Assembly: GCA_965223165.1 (NCBI GenBank)
Contig: CBDCVQ010000016.1
Location: forward strand, 62,001-126,000
DNA: 64,000 bases
DNA from: JABDMH01 sp965223165
GTDB taxonomy: Bacteria > Bacteroidota > Bacteroidia > Chitinophagales > Saprospiraceae
Direction of reading: 5' to 3'
Position numbers and translations under genes: made by a program. The notes under the pieces are model-generated. The model searched no databases, was not told where the DNA came from, and saw only the letters and a list, made by a program, of their open reading frames with translations. Each line of letters opens with the position of its first letter. The stretch's first letter is position 1. Positions 1 through 7,175 of the stretch are shown piece by piece.

Positions 1-56
1 CATTGGCCCGTGCGGCATAGGCTTACCAGCCGGTCCGCTACTTCCTTGGTTGTCAT
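1..56 (-). CDS. Partial CDS, possible SnoaL-like small protein (N-terminus only)
   Basis: An ATG on the minus strand at 56 opens a frame that runs off the left edge after 18 codons (MTTKEVADRLVSLCRTGQ). The start resembles the first helix of short SnoaL/NTF2-like proteins of Bacteroidota, which commonly begin with a similar MTT-EVA-RLV-LC pattern. This is recognition from a very short stretch, so the family is tentative and no function can be given. Nothing else in the first 280 bases looks coding; the 226 bases between this start and the CBS gene hold only short overlapping frames of poor composition. Confidence 0.4.
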   Translation of the reverse strand, partial: MTTKEVADRLVSLCRTGQ

Positions 57-282
57 AATCTGATGGTTTTGTTTTTCATAAAATGCCAAAATACAAACTC
101 CTGAGCAGTGACATGCCTGCTTCCGCCATGCCCGACAAAGCGCTGCGGTGGCAAATGACCGCCTGGGGATACATCACTTGGACCTGCTCTGTGAGCTTTC
201 GCGGTTTCATTGCACGGGCTGCAGCACGGGACACGTACGTCGCAGGCGACAGCAGTAAGAGCGGGCACTTGACCAGTCCAGT

Positions 283-732
283 CTAGTGGGGCTCTCTGCC
301 CTTCCAGGAAGATGGCGTGTGTTCGACCCTAGGCTTCATCTTAAGAATGGCTTTTAGCACATCGCTTCGACTAATTTGCCCCACCAATCTGCCCTTGGAG
401 ATGACCGGAAATCGGCGGAAGGCGGTTGTTGTGAACTTGAAAGCGAGATCCATAATCGAGGTGTCGACGGAGATCGTGGTGACATTTCGGGTCATGTAGT
501 CTGATACCGAGCCTTTCGAATCCGGTTGATTGTTGTAGGATCCTCCGATGATCGTCTTGATACAGTCGGATTCCGACAACATCCCGACCAACTGGCCTCC
601 TTTGTCCACCACCGGTGCGCCAGAGATCTTGTACTTGAGTATGGTCTTGATGGCCTCCCGGATGTCGTCCTGGGGCTTGAAGGTGATAAGGTCGGTGGCC
701 ATGTACTGCTTTACGGTCGCTTGATCACTCAT
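283..732 (-). CDS. CBS-domain pair protein
   Basis: A 149-residue cytoplasmic protein made almost entirely of two CBS domains, roughly residues 8-65 and 74-132. Each has the usual pattern: an opening 'V..YM...' segment (VKQYMATDL, VSDYMTRNV) and a closing 'G.LVG..S.SD' segment (GQLVGMLSESD, GRLVGQISRSD). CBS pairs (Bateman modules) bind adenine nucleotides and usually regulate a partner enzyme or transporter. Stand-alone versions like this are common and their partners are generally unknown; none is evident next door. The ATG at 732 is followed by a sensible N-terminus. The gene is divergent from the small secreted protein at 917, with an imperfect palindrome between them. Confidence 0.85.
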   Translation of the reverse strand: MSDQATVKQYMATDLITFKPQDDIREAIKTILKYKISGAPVVDKGGQLVGMLSESDCIKTIIGGSYNNQPDSKGSVSDYMTRNVTTISVDTSIMDLAFKFTTTAFRRFPVISKGRLVGQISRSDVLKAILKMKPRVEHTPSSWKGREPH

Positions 733-800
733 ATCCGTGCTTGTTTACCATTCAAAGAGAACAGATAAGATACGAAAGGAATTTTTATGGCGCGGACCGA

Positions 801-850
801 GACGCACATGATCGATCGTACTCGCAAGATGCGATCAAATCATGTGTGTC
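801..850. promoter_or_regulatory. Long imperfect inverted repeat between divergent genes
   Basis: The arm GACGCACATGAT (801-812) pairs with ATCATGTGTGTC (839-850), 11 of 12 positions. Inside it GATCG (814-818) pairs with CGATC (832-836), and alternatively TCGCA (822-826) with TGCGA (830-834). It lies between the divergent CBS gene and the gene at 917, 68 bases from either start or more, so it could be an operator shared by both or a structured 5' leader. No T-run follows on either strand, which argues against a terminator. Confidence 0.4.
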
Positions 851-916
851 GGACAGTTGGGACGTCCCTGGACGTCAAGAATTGCTTCTTAAGGTCATTT
901 GTCGTAACATCAGGGG

Positions 917-1288
917 ATGAAGCGGTGGTTCACCATTATCTTTCTGGCAGGTAGCATGGCTGCATCGGCTCAGCTGGATGTGGACAATCCAGCGATCACC
1001 ACGTCCCAAGTGACGATCACTAAGCGGCTGTCCACGTTCGACATGTCGAAGTGGCCCACCAAGGTGCCAAAATCGGATATGTGGAAGGTGAACAAGATTC
1101 CGGAAAATCTCACGGTGTCCACCGCCTTCTTCTGCCGTATCGAAGATGCCATCGCCAAACGGAATAAGGTCAATTTCAAGTTTAGGCTTGGTTCCGTCCA
1201 GTATGTGGATGCGCTGGAAGGCAAGGGATACTTTGAGGCGATCGGCTACAGCCGGGCCACTAATTTCTCGATGACCCGTAAGCAGTAA
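917..1288 (+). CDS. Small secreted hypothetical protein
   Basis: A 123-residue protein that I do not recognise. It begins with a clear signal peptide (MKRWFTIIFLAGSMAASAQ, cleavage likely after Ala18 or Gln19), so the mature product of about 105 residues is exported. The mature part is basic and contains two cysteine-poor, mixed segments ending in a short beta-rich tail (FRLGSVQYVDALEGKGYFEA). There is no sorting domain or lipobox. It stands alone: divergent from the CBS gene, with about 190 bases before the TonB-dependent receptor. Codon use matches its neighbours, so it is probably real. Confidence 0.65.
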   Translation: MKRWFTIIFLAGSMAASAQLDVDNPAITTSQVTITKRLSTFDMSKWPTKVPKSDMWKVNKIPENLTVSTAFFCRIEDAIAKRNKVNFKFRLGSVQYVDALEGKGYFEAIGYSRATNFSMTRKQ

Positions 1289-1476
1289 GGGCAGCGATCC
1301 CCAGACCGGTCAACCAAGGCTCCAGTCATTTTGTAGGCTTGTCCTCCGACACTGTCGGGATGCCAGGGTGGGCAAGGAATTTTCCCGTGGGATGAGCACT
1401 TCGGTGCAACCCACTGATGCCTGCGAGCAAAAAGTGGATTTTGTCTTACTTTGCTGAAATTGTCCTATTAAGCCTT

Positions 1477-3510
1477 ATGAGATCGCAGCTCCTTGTCCTG
1501 TGTTTGTCCTGCCTGACCGCCTACACCTGGTCACAGGAGAGTGCAGATACGTTACTCCAGGGAGAGTTGACCGAAGTGCATATCGTCGCTACGCGGCTAG
1601 CTACGCCGCAGATGCGCTCCTCCCGATCGATCTACAAGCAGGATCTCACAGATGTCAACCGGCATAACTATCATTTGGCACTGGACGAGGCATTGCTCCA
1701 GATCCCAGGCATTTTTGCGATGAATCCCTACAATTTTTCACAAGACTTGCGCTTGGCTATCCGTGGCTTTGGTGCACGGTCTGCCTTCGGTATTCGCGGC
1801 ATCAAGGTCTTGGTAGATGGAGTACCATCGACGACGCCCGACGGCCAGAGTCAACTTGATCATCTCGATTTGCGGCGAATGGCCAGCATGGAAGTCATCA
1901 ATGGTGGTGGTGCGGGCCTCTACGGCAATGCCGCCGGAGGAGTCATCAGCCTACAGTCTGCCGTACCGACCGAAAGTGGTGCGGGTGCGGGCCTCAAGAT
2001 GGGCAGCTTTGGCTTTCTTCGTAGCCACGTGGAGGTCAATCATGTGTCAGAGGATTGGGTGCTGAGCGGAGCGGCTAACTACAATCAGATCGACGGCTAC
2101 CGAGGGCATAGTAGTGCACGGTCGCTCATCTTTGATGGTCTCGTGCAGCGCCAAATCACGGGTGGCCAATGGCGCTTGGCCCTCAACGTCACCCATAGTC
2201 CGGAGGCCCTTGATCCCGGAGGGATTAATCTGGAGCAGGTCAATACAGATCGAGCGTCTGCACGCGATCGCAATGTGCTGTTTGATGGAGGAGAGGACAT
2301 CACCCGCGGATCACTTGCGCTGAGCTGTGCAAAGGGCATTGGCGGTGGACAGACGATCAAGGCAAATGCCTACTATCTGATCCGGGACTTCAACAATCGG
2401 CTGCCATTTGGGAATGGGGGCATCGTGGCCTTTTTGAGAAATTATGGGGGCGTCAACCTACAATATCAGATCGTCGGAGATCGCTATCGACTGCTGACCG
2501 GAGCCGACGTGGAGCGGCAATCTGACGACCGGTCGCGCTACCATAACCTCGATGGGGAGCGGGGAGACTTGACTTTTGATCAGCGAGAGAAATTCTCCAC
2601 CATCGCATTTTATGCACTGCAAGAGTTTGCCATTACCGAGCGACTAAGTCTGCAGACCACCGCCCGCCTCGACCTGCTGTCGGTGAAAGCGGAAGATAAA
2701 TTCCTGGCAAACGGGGACCAGTCGGGCAAGGTCGATTGGCAACATTTTAGCCCATCCGTTGGTCTGAATTATCAATTTGCGGAGGGACAGCACGCTTTCG
2801 CCCGATTTGGCCACAGCTTTGAAACTCCGGCGCTGAGTGAGCTATCCAATCGACCCGATGGCAGTGGTGGCTTTAACGTGGATCTCCAACCCCAGCAAAG
2901 CGATCATTTTGAGTTGGGCGTTAAGGGACGTTGGGGAGCAGGTGCCCGCTATCAGGTCGCCTTCTTTCACATAGACATCGATCGCGAATTGATACCTTTT
3001 GAGTTGGCGGATTTTCCCGGGCGTACGTTTTTTGAGAATTCGGGTACCTCCCGTCGCAATGGCATCGAGATTGCTCTGGCGCAACAGATGGGTGCCCGGT
3101 GGTCCGGTCAGTGTTCCTACACGTATTCTGATTTTGAGTTCAAATCCTTCGAGTTGGATGGAGAGGTGCTGGACGGAAAGACGACCCCAGGCATACCCAA
3201 ACACTTTGCCGGTTTGGGATTGTATTATGACGATGCGGCAGGACTATCGGCCGCCATGGATCTACGCTACACCGGTCAAATGTTTGCCGACAATACAAAT
3301 GAGGTGGAGGTAGACGATTATGCCTACCTAAATCTTCGCCTGGGATATGCCTTTGAGTGGTCCAAAAGCTCGCTGACACTGCATGGTGGTGTACGCAACC
3401 TGACAAATACAAAGTACTTTGACAACATCCGAATCAACGCCTTTGGTGGGCGCTACTACGAGCCTGCGCCCGGCACCCATTTCTACGCGGGATTTGACAT
3501 CCGATTTTAG
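1477..3510 (+). CDS. TonB-dependent outer-membrane receptor
   Basis: An outer-membrane receptor of about 677 residues that imports a ligand such as an iron chelate or vitamin using TonB energy. A longer frame opens at 1417, but the ATG at 1477 directly precedes a signal peptide (MRSQLLVLCLSCLTAYTWSQ) and is preferred. The plug domain follows (residues about 30-155; VHIVATR at the start, RGFGARSAFGIRG and GLYGNAAGGVISL inside), then a 22-strand type barrel ending in the phenylalanine of GFDIRF. It lacks both the carboxypeptidase-like domain of SusC proteins and the STN signalling domain, so it is a plain FecA/PupB-like receptor without sigma signalling. The S9 peptidase gene begins 68 bases later in the same direction and the two may be co-transcribed. 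The substrate cannot be told from sequence. Confidence 0.9.
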   Translation: MRSQLLVLCLSCLTAYTWSQESADTLLQGELTEVHIVATRLATPQMRSSRSIYKQDLTDVNRHNYHLALDEALLQIPGIFAMNPYNFSQDLRLAIRGFGARSAFGIRGIKVLVDGVPSTTPDGQSQLDHLDLRRMASMEVINGGGAGLYGNAAGGVISLQSAVPTESGAGAGLKMGSFGFLRSHVEVNHVSEDWVLSGAANYNQIDGYRGHSSARSLIFDGLVQRQITGGQWRLALNVTHSPEALDPGGINLEQVNTDRASARDRNVLFDGGEDITRGSLALSCAKGIGGGQTIKANAYYLIRDFNNRLPFGNGGIVAFLRNYGGVNLQYQIVGDRYRLLTGADVERQSDDRSRYHNLDGERGDLTFDQREKFSTIAFYALQEFAITERLSLQTTARLDLLSVKAEDKFLANGDQSGKVDWQHFSPSVGLNYQFAEGQHAFARFGHSFETPALSELSNRPDGSGGFNVDLQPQQSDHFELGVKGRWGAGARYQVAFFHIDIDRELIPFELADFPGRTFFENSGTSRRNGIEIALAQQMGARWSGQCSYTYSDFEFKSFELDGEVLDGKTTPGIPKHFAGLGLYYDDAAGLSAAMDLRYTGQMFADNTNEVEVDDYAYLNLRLGYAFEWSKSSLTLHGGVRNLTNTKYFDNIRINAFGGRYYEPAPGTHFYAGFDIRF

Positions 3511-3578
3511 GCAGTGTACTGCCCTGATAATCGATAAAGATGCCCCACATGATCATTTTCCAACCAAAAAAGATAGGC

Positions 3579-5960
3579 ATGAAAAGTCGCACTAGCCTCA
3601 TAGCAATGTTCACTGCATTCGTTTTCGCCTCGCCCCACATATGGGCTCAGTCCGAGCTCACCATCGAAGAGATCATGCAGGGTCCCGCTTATGTGGGATA
3701 CCTGCCGTCCTCGCCCTATTGGAGTGACCAGGGTGACAAGCTCTACTTTCGTTGGAATCCCGAGGGGAAACCTTCAGACGAGCTCTATGTATGGTCGCCG
3801 GGTGATGCTCAGCCACGACCGTTGAGCTATGAGGAGCAACGTCTGCTAGAGCCCCGTTCAGCACTCTATGATCAACAGCGGACGCGCAAGGTCTTTGCCC
3901 GTCAGGGCGATCTTTTCATCAAGGATCTGACCAGTGGTGAGGTCGTGCAGATCACCAATACCGTCGAAAGCGAACGTCCCTTGCGCTGGTCGGGAGATGA
4001 GGGATCAATCATCTACGTCCGTGGCAACAACTTATTCGCCTGGAATATCCTGGCAGGGGGTACCCGGCAGATAACTGATTTTAGGAAGGGCTCCGCATCC
4101 GACGACAAACCAAAGTCGGAGCAAAAGCAATGGCTGGAGGCCGATCAATTGGCGTATTTTGAGATTCTCAGCAAGCGCAAGCAGGAACGGGAATATCGGC
4201 AGTCTCGCACCGACTCGCTGCACGTTTGGAGACCGCGCAAAATCTACCTGGGCAAGTCGCGGCTGTCCCAGTTGAACCTCGATCCGACCGGACGCTTTGT
4301 CACCTATCGTCTGGCTACGGTGCCCAAGAGCAGACGAACCAAGGTGCCAGATTATGTCACCCAGGAAGGGTATCTCGGAGATGTGGGCGGACGTCCCAAA
4401 GTGGGGGATGACCAACCCCTCTACAGCACGTGGATCTACCAAGTGGCTGCCGACACGCATTTTCAAGTGGATATGTCGCAACTACCAGGGATCTATCACA
4501 AACCTGCCTATTTGCGCGACTACCATCAGGGCGAGGAGGCATATGTAGACACCTTTGCTACCGCACGCGCCGTCATGGCTTCGGGCGCGATCCATGACCG
4601 CGATGGCAAATACACCGTACTAGTCATCCGGTCAGCGGACAACAAGGATCGCTGGATTGCCTCCCTCGATCTGCAGAGTAGGCAACTGTCGGTACTTGAC
4701 TGGCAGCACGATGATGCCTGGATCGGTGGGCCGGGAATCGCCGGATGGAATCAGTCGGTGGGAAATATCGGCTGGCTGCCCGACGGCGAGACACTTTGGT
4801 TTCAGTCTGAGTCGACGGGGTATTCGCATCTCTATACCTATCACCTACCTACCGCGAAAAAGACCGCGCTGACGGCAGGTACGTATGAGGTCCTCGATGC
4901 GTCCTTGTCTCACGACGGCGAACGCTTTTTTCTCCATGCCAGCAAGGAAAATGCTTTTGAGCGTCACTTCTATCATCTGCCGGTGAAGGGAGGGGACTTG
5001 ACTAAAATCACCGCCTCAGTGGGAGGGCACACGGTTGTGCTGTCACCCGACGAGTCAAAGCTGGCCATTCTATACAGCTATTCCAATCAACCGACGGAGT
5101 TGTACTGGCAAGAGAACACGACTGGGGCCGCCTGGCAGCAGATCACGCATTCGACGACCGAGCCATTTGAGGCCTACGATTGGCGAGATCCTGAGATCGT
5201 CCATTTCACGGCGCGAGATGGCGTCGAGGTTCCCGCACGTATCTACCGGCCATCGCCCGAAAAGAAGAATGGCGCCGGTGTGGTCTTTGTGCATGGCGCC
5301 GGATATCTGCACAACGTGCACCGATGGTGGAGCAGCTACTATCGGGAGTACATGTTTCACAATTTTCTCGCGGACCAGGGCTACACCGTGCTAGATATCG
5401 ACTATCGCGGGAGCGCTGGCTATGGCCGCGACTGGCGCACAGCCATCTATCGCCATATGGGTGGTCAGGATCTGGATGATCAGGTGGATGGAGCCAAGTA
5501 CCTGGTAGCATCGGAGGGTATTGCCGCGGATCGACTGGGTATCTACGGGGGGTCCTACGGAGGGTTTATCACACTCATGGCGCTCTGCACCGCTCCAGGC
5601 ACTTTTCAGTGTGGTGCGGCGCTGCGCAGCGTGACAGACTGGGCGCATTACAACCATGGCTATACCTCCAATATTTTAAATACCCCAGCTACGGACAGCC
5701 TGGCCTTCTACCGCAGTTCGCCGATCTATCATGCAGAGGGGTTGGAGGGAGACCTGGTGATGCTGCATGGCATCGTCGACAGCAACGTCCAGTTTCAGGA
5801 CGTGGTACGTATGTCGCAGCGATTTATTGAACTGGGTAAGGACAACTGGGAGCTCGCCGTCTTTCCTATGGAGGGCCATGGATTTCAGGAGCCTTCGAGT
5901 TGGGTCGATGAGTACAAAAGGATCTATCGCTTGTTTGAAAATAATCTACGACCCGACTAG
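3579..5960 (+). CDS. S9 family (DPP-IV type) prolyl oligopeptidase, exported
   Basis: A serine exopeptidase of about 793 residues expected to cleave dipeptides from extracellular or periplasmic peptides. The frame opens at 3540, but the ATG at 3579 starts a good signal peptide (MKSRTSLIAMFTAFVFA...WAQ) and is preferred. An eight-bladed propeller fills the N-terminal two thirds and the alpha/beta hydrolase the last 270 residues. Nucleophile Ser659 lies in YGGSYGGF; the acid is the Asp of GIVDSNVQF and the base the His of MEGHGFQEP, near the C-terminus. The dipeptidyl-peptidase IV Glu-Glu loop was not verified. The stop codon TAG at 5958-5960 is part of the CTAG end of a dispersed repeat, so the C-terminus (NNLRPD) may differ from the ancestral one. 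Neighbouring receptor and peptidase suggest peptide scavenging. Confidence 0.88.
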   Translation: MKSRTSLIAMFTAFVFASPHIWAQSELTIEEIMQGPAYVGYLPSSPYWSDQGDKLYFRWNPEGKPSDELYVWSPGDAQPRPLSYEEQRLLEPRSALYDQQRTRKVFARQGDLFIKDLTSGEVVQITNTVESERPLRWSGDEGSIIYVRGNNLFAWNILAGGTRQITDFRKGSASDDKPKSEQKQWLEADQLAYFEILSKRKQEREYRQSRTDSLHVWRPRKIYLGKSRLSQLNLDPTGRFVTYRLATVPKSRRTKVPDYVTQEGYLGDVGGRPKVGDDQPLYSTWIYQVAADTHFQVDMSQLPGIYHKPAYLRDYHQGEEAYVDTFATARAVMASGAIHDRDGKYTVLVIRSADNKDRWIASLDLQSRQLSVLDWQHDDAWIGGPGIAGWNQSVGNIGWLPDGETLWFQSESTGYSHLYTYHLPTAKKTALTAGTYEVLDASLSHDGERFFLHASKENAFERHFYHLPVKGGDLTKITASVGGHTVVLSPDESKLAILYSYSNQPTELYWQENTTGAAWQQITHSTTEPFEAYDWRDPEIVHFTARDGVEVPARIYRPSPEKKNGAGVVFVHGAGYLHNVHRWWSSYYREYMFHNFLADQGYTVLDIDYRGSAGYGRDWRTAIYRHMGGQDLDDQVDGAKYLVASEGIAADRLGIYGGSYGGFITLMALCTAPGTFQCGAALRSVTDWAHYNHGYTSNILNTPATDSLAFYRSSPIYHAEGLEGDLVMLHGIVDSNVQFQDVVRMSQRFIELGKDNWELAVFPMEGHGFQEPSSWVDEYKRIYRLFENNLRPD

Positions 5961-6188
5961 TAGGCTTTCGCATTAAATCTTGTAGCTAATGCTAATGTCT
6001 TTTGGTCCGCATACTTCGTTGCAAAGCCTCGCCATAGCTACGGCTATGCCTAGCCACCCACCCGCTGTCGCGGTTCCCTCACTTCTAGCATTGTCATGCT
6101 CGACTCTACGAGATCGTTCGGTCATGCCTCGTCTGCGAACAAAATTCTATTAGAATTATTCAACATATCTAATGCGAAACTCTACTAG
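5957..6188. repeat. Dispersed CTAG-ended repeat, copy A (MITE-like)
   Basis: A 232-base element, also found in the opposite orientation at 48967-49189. Both ends carry CTAG plus an inverted terminal repeat: CTAGTAGGCTTTCGCATT on the left and the complement of CTAGTAGAGTTTCGCATTAG on the right. Read on the minus strand, its first 80 or so bases differ from copy B at a single position, and most of the rest aligns with a few small gaps. It contains no transposase. It fills most of the 322-base gap between the S9 peptidase and the response regulator and supplies the peptidase stop codon. A stem with a GNRA-type loop (CCGC-GACA-GCGG on the minus strand, 6062-6073) is preserved in copy B as CCGC-GAAA-GCGG. 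Confidence 0.85.
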
Positions 6189-6282
6189 CTTTCATTGTGT
6201 CTCCGTTCGCTGCATCATTCCTACAACCATCACTTATACCCGTGCCTACCGGTAGTCCTCAAGTCTTCTTATCTTTTTCAAC

Positions 6283-6909
6283 ATGACCCGGCTTCTACTT
6301 GCCGATGATCACCAGATCTTACTCGACGGCTTCCAGGCCATTCTGGAGAGTGTGGACGATATCGTAGTGGTCGGTACGGCCAACTCCGGCAGGCAGGTGC
6401 TGGCACGCCTTGGGCAAGGGGATATCGACGTCGTTTTGCTAGATATCAACATGCCGGACCTCAACGGGGTGGAAACTTGCAAACAGATAAGCAGCAAATT
6501 TCCCGAGGTAAAAGTTGTGGCGTTGAGCATGCACAAGAAACCCAGCTTTATCAAGCGCATGTTGCAGTACGGAGCCAAGGGCTACATTTTGAAGGACGAT
6601 GCCGCTCCGCAAATTATTGAGGGCATCAGAAAGGTGGCCGCTGGCGAACGGCACTTCAGTAGCCGAGTCATGGATCTCGTGTTGGCTGCCGGGATTCCAT
6701 CGAGCCGATCTGACACATCCGGAATCTCGGAGCGCGAGATCGAAGTGCTAAAATTGATATCCCAGGGACATACCAACCATGAGATAGCGGAGCGATTGTT
6801 TTTGTCCTTTCATACAATTGACAGTCATCGACGCAATCTCCTGGAAAAACTGGGTGCAAAAAATACGGCAGATCTGGTACGGATCGGCTTGGAAAAGGGT
6901 TATATCTGA
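6283..6909 (+). CDS. NarL/FixJ-type response regulator
   Basis: A 208-residue DNA-binding response regulator. The receiver domain (residues 1-120) has the acidic pair ADDHQ near position 8-9, the phospho-acceptor Asp54 in VVLLDINMPDLNG, and the conserved Lys in the YILKDD segment near 104. A LuxR-type helix-turn-helix covers about residues 145-205 (ISEREIEVLKLISQG, then HTIDSHRRNLLEKLG). Its probable partner is the histidine kinase that starts 266 bases downstream in the same direction; HisKA_3 kinases pair with this class of regulator. The regulator comes first and the two are separated by a structured leader, so they may be transcribed separately. Target genes cannot be told from the sequence. 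Confidence 0.92.
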   Translation: MTRLLLADDHQILLDGFQAILESVDDIVVVGTANSGRQVLARLGQGDIDVVLLDINMPDLNGVETCKQISSKFPEVKVVALSMHKKPSFIKRMLQYGAKGYILKDDAAPQIIEGIRKVAAGERHFSSRVMDLVLAAGIPSSRSDTSGISEREIEVLKLISQGHTNHEIAERLFLSFHTIDSHRRNLLEKLGAKNTADLVRIGLEKGYI

Positions 6910-7034
6910 TCGGATTAGTTTGACTCAAGCGGTACCTTTTTTGCGCCAATTTGGCGATTGGCCGGAACACGGGATTTGCTGAGATCGGTTTTGTTGAAAT
7001 TTTGGAAGTGGTGTTGCCCGTGGGGTCTCACATT

Positions 7035-7105
7035 AGCCAGCTATGACTCGGACCAGTGGGCTGGCTCATGCTGATCTTGCGTCCTGATGGCCTGGGGATC
7101 AGGAC
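7035..7105 (+). other. Two hairpins in the leader of the histidine kinase gene
   Basis: AGCCAGC (7035-7041) pairs with GCTGGCT (7060-7066), and GTCCTGAT (7081-7088) pairs perfectly with ATCAGGAC (7098-7105) across a 9-base loop. Both sit in the 266-base gap between response regulator and kinase, 70-140 bases before the kinase ATG. Neither is followed by a T-run, so simple termination is unlikely. A structured 5' leader or a processing site is possible. Confidence 0.35.
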
Positions 7106-7175
7106 ATGGTACAGGAGGAAAACCCATATTTCGAAATCGATGTGCCGATAAATTAAGTCAGAGAAACTACGCAAA

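Noticed and set aside
53..268. 71-codon minus-strand frame at the left edge
   Set aside because: Arg/Pro/Cys-rich composition, no family resemblance, and it overlaps the start of the partial gene at 1-56.
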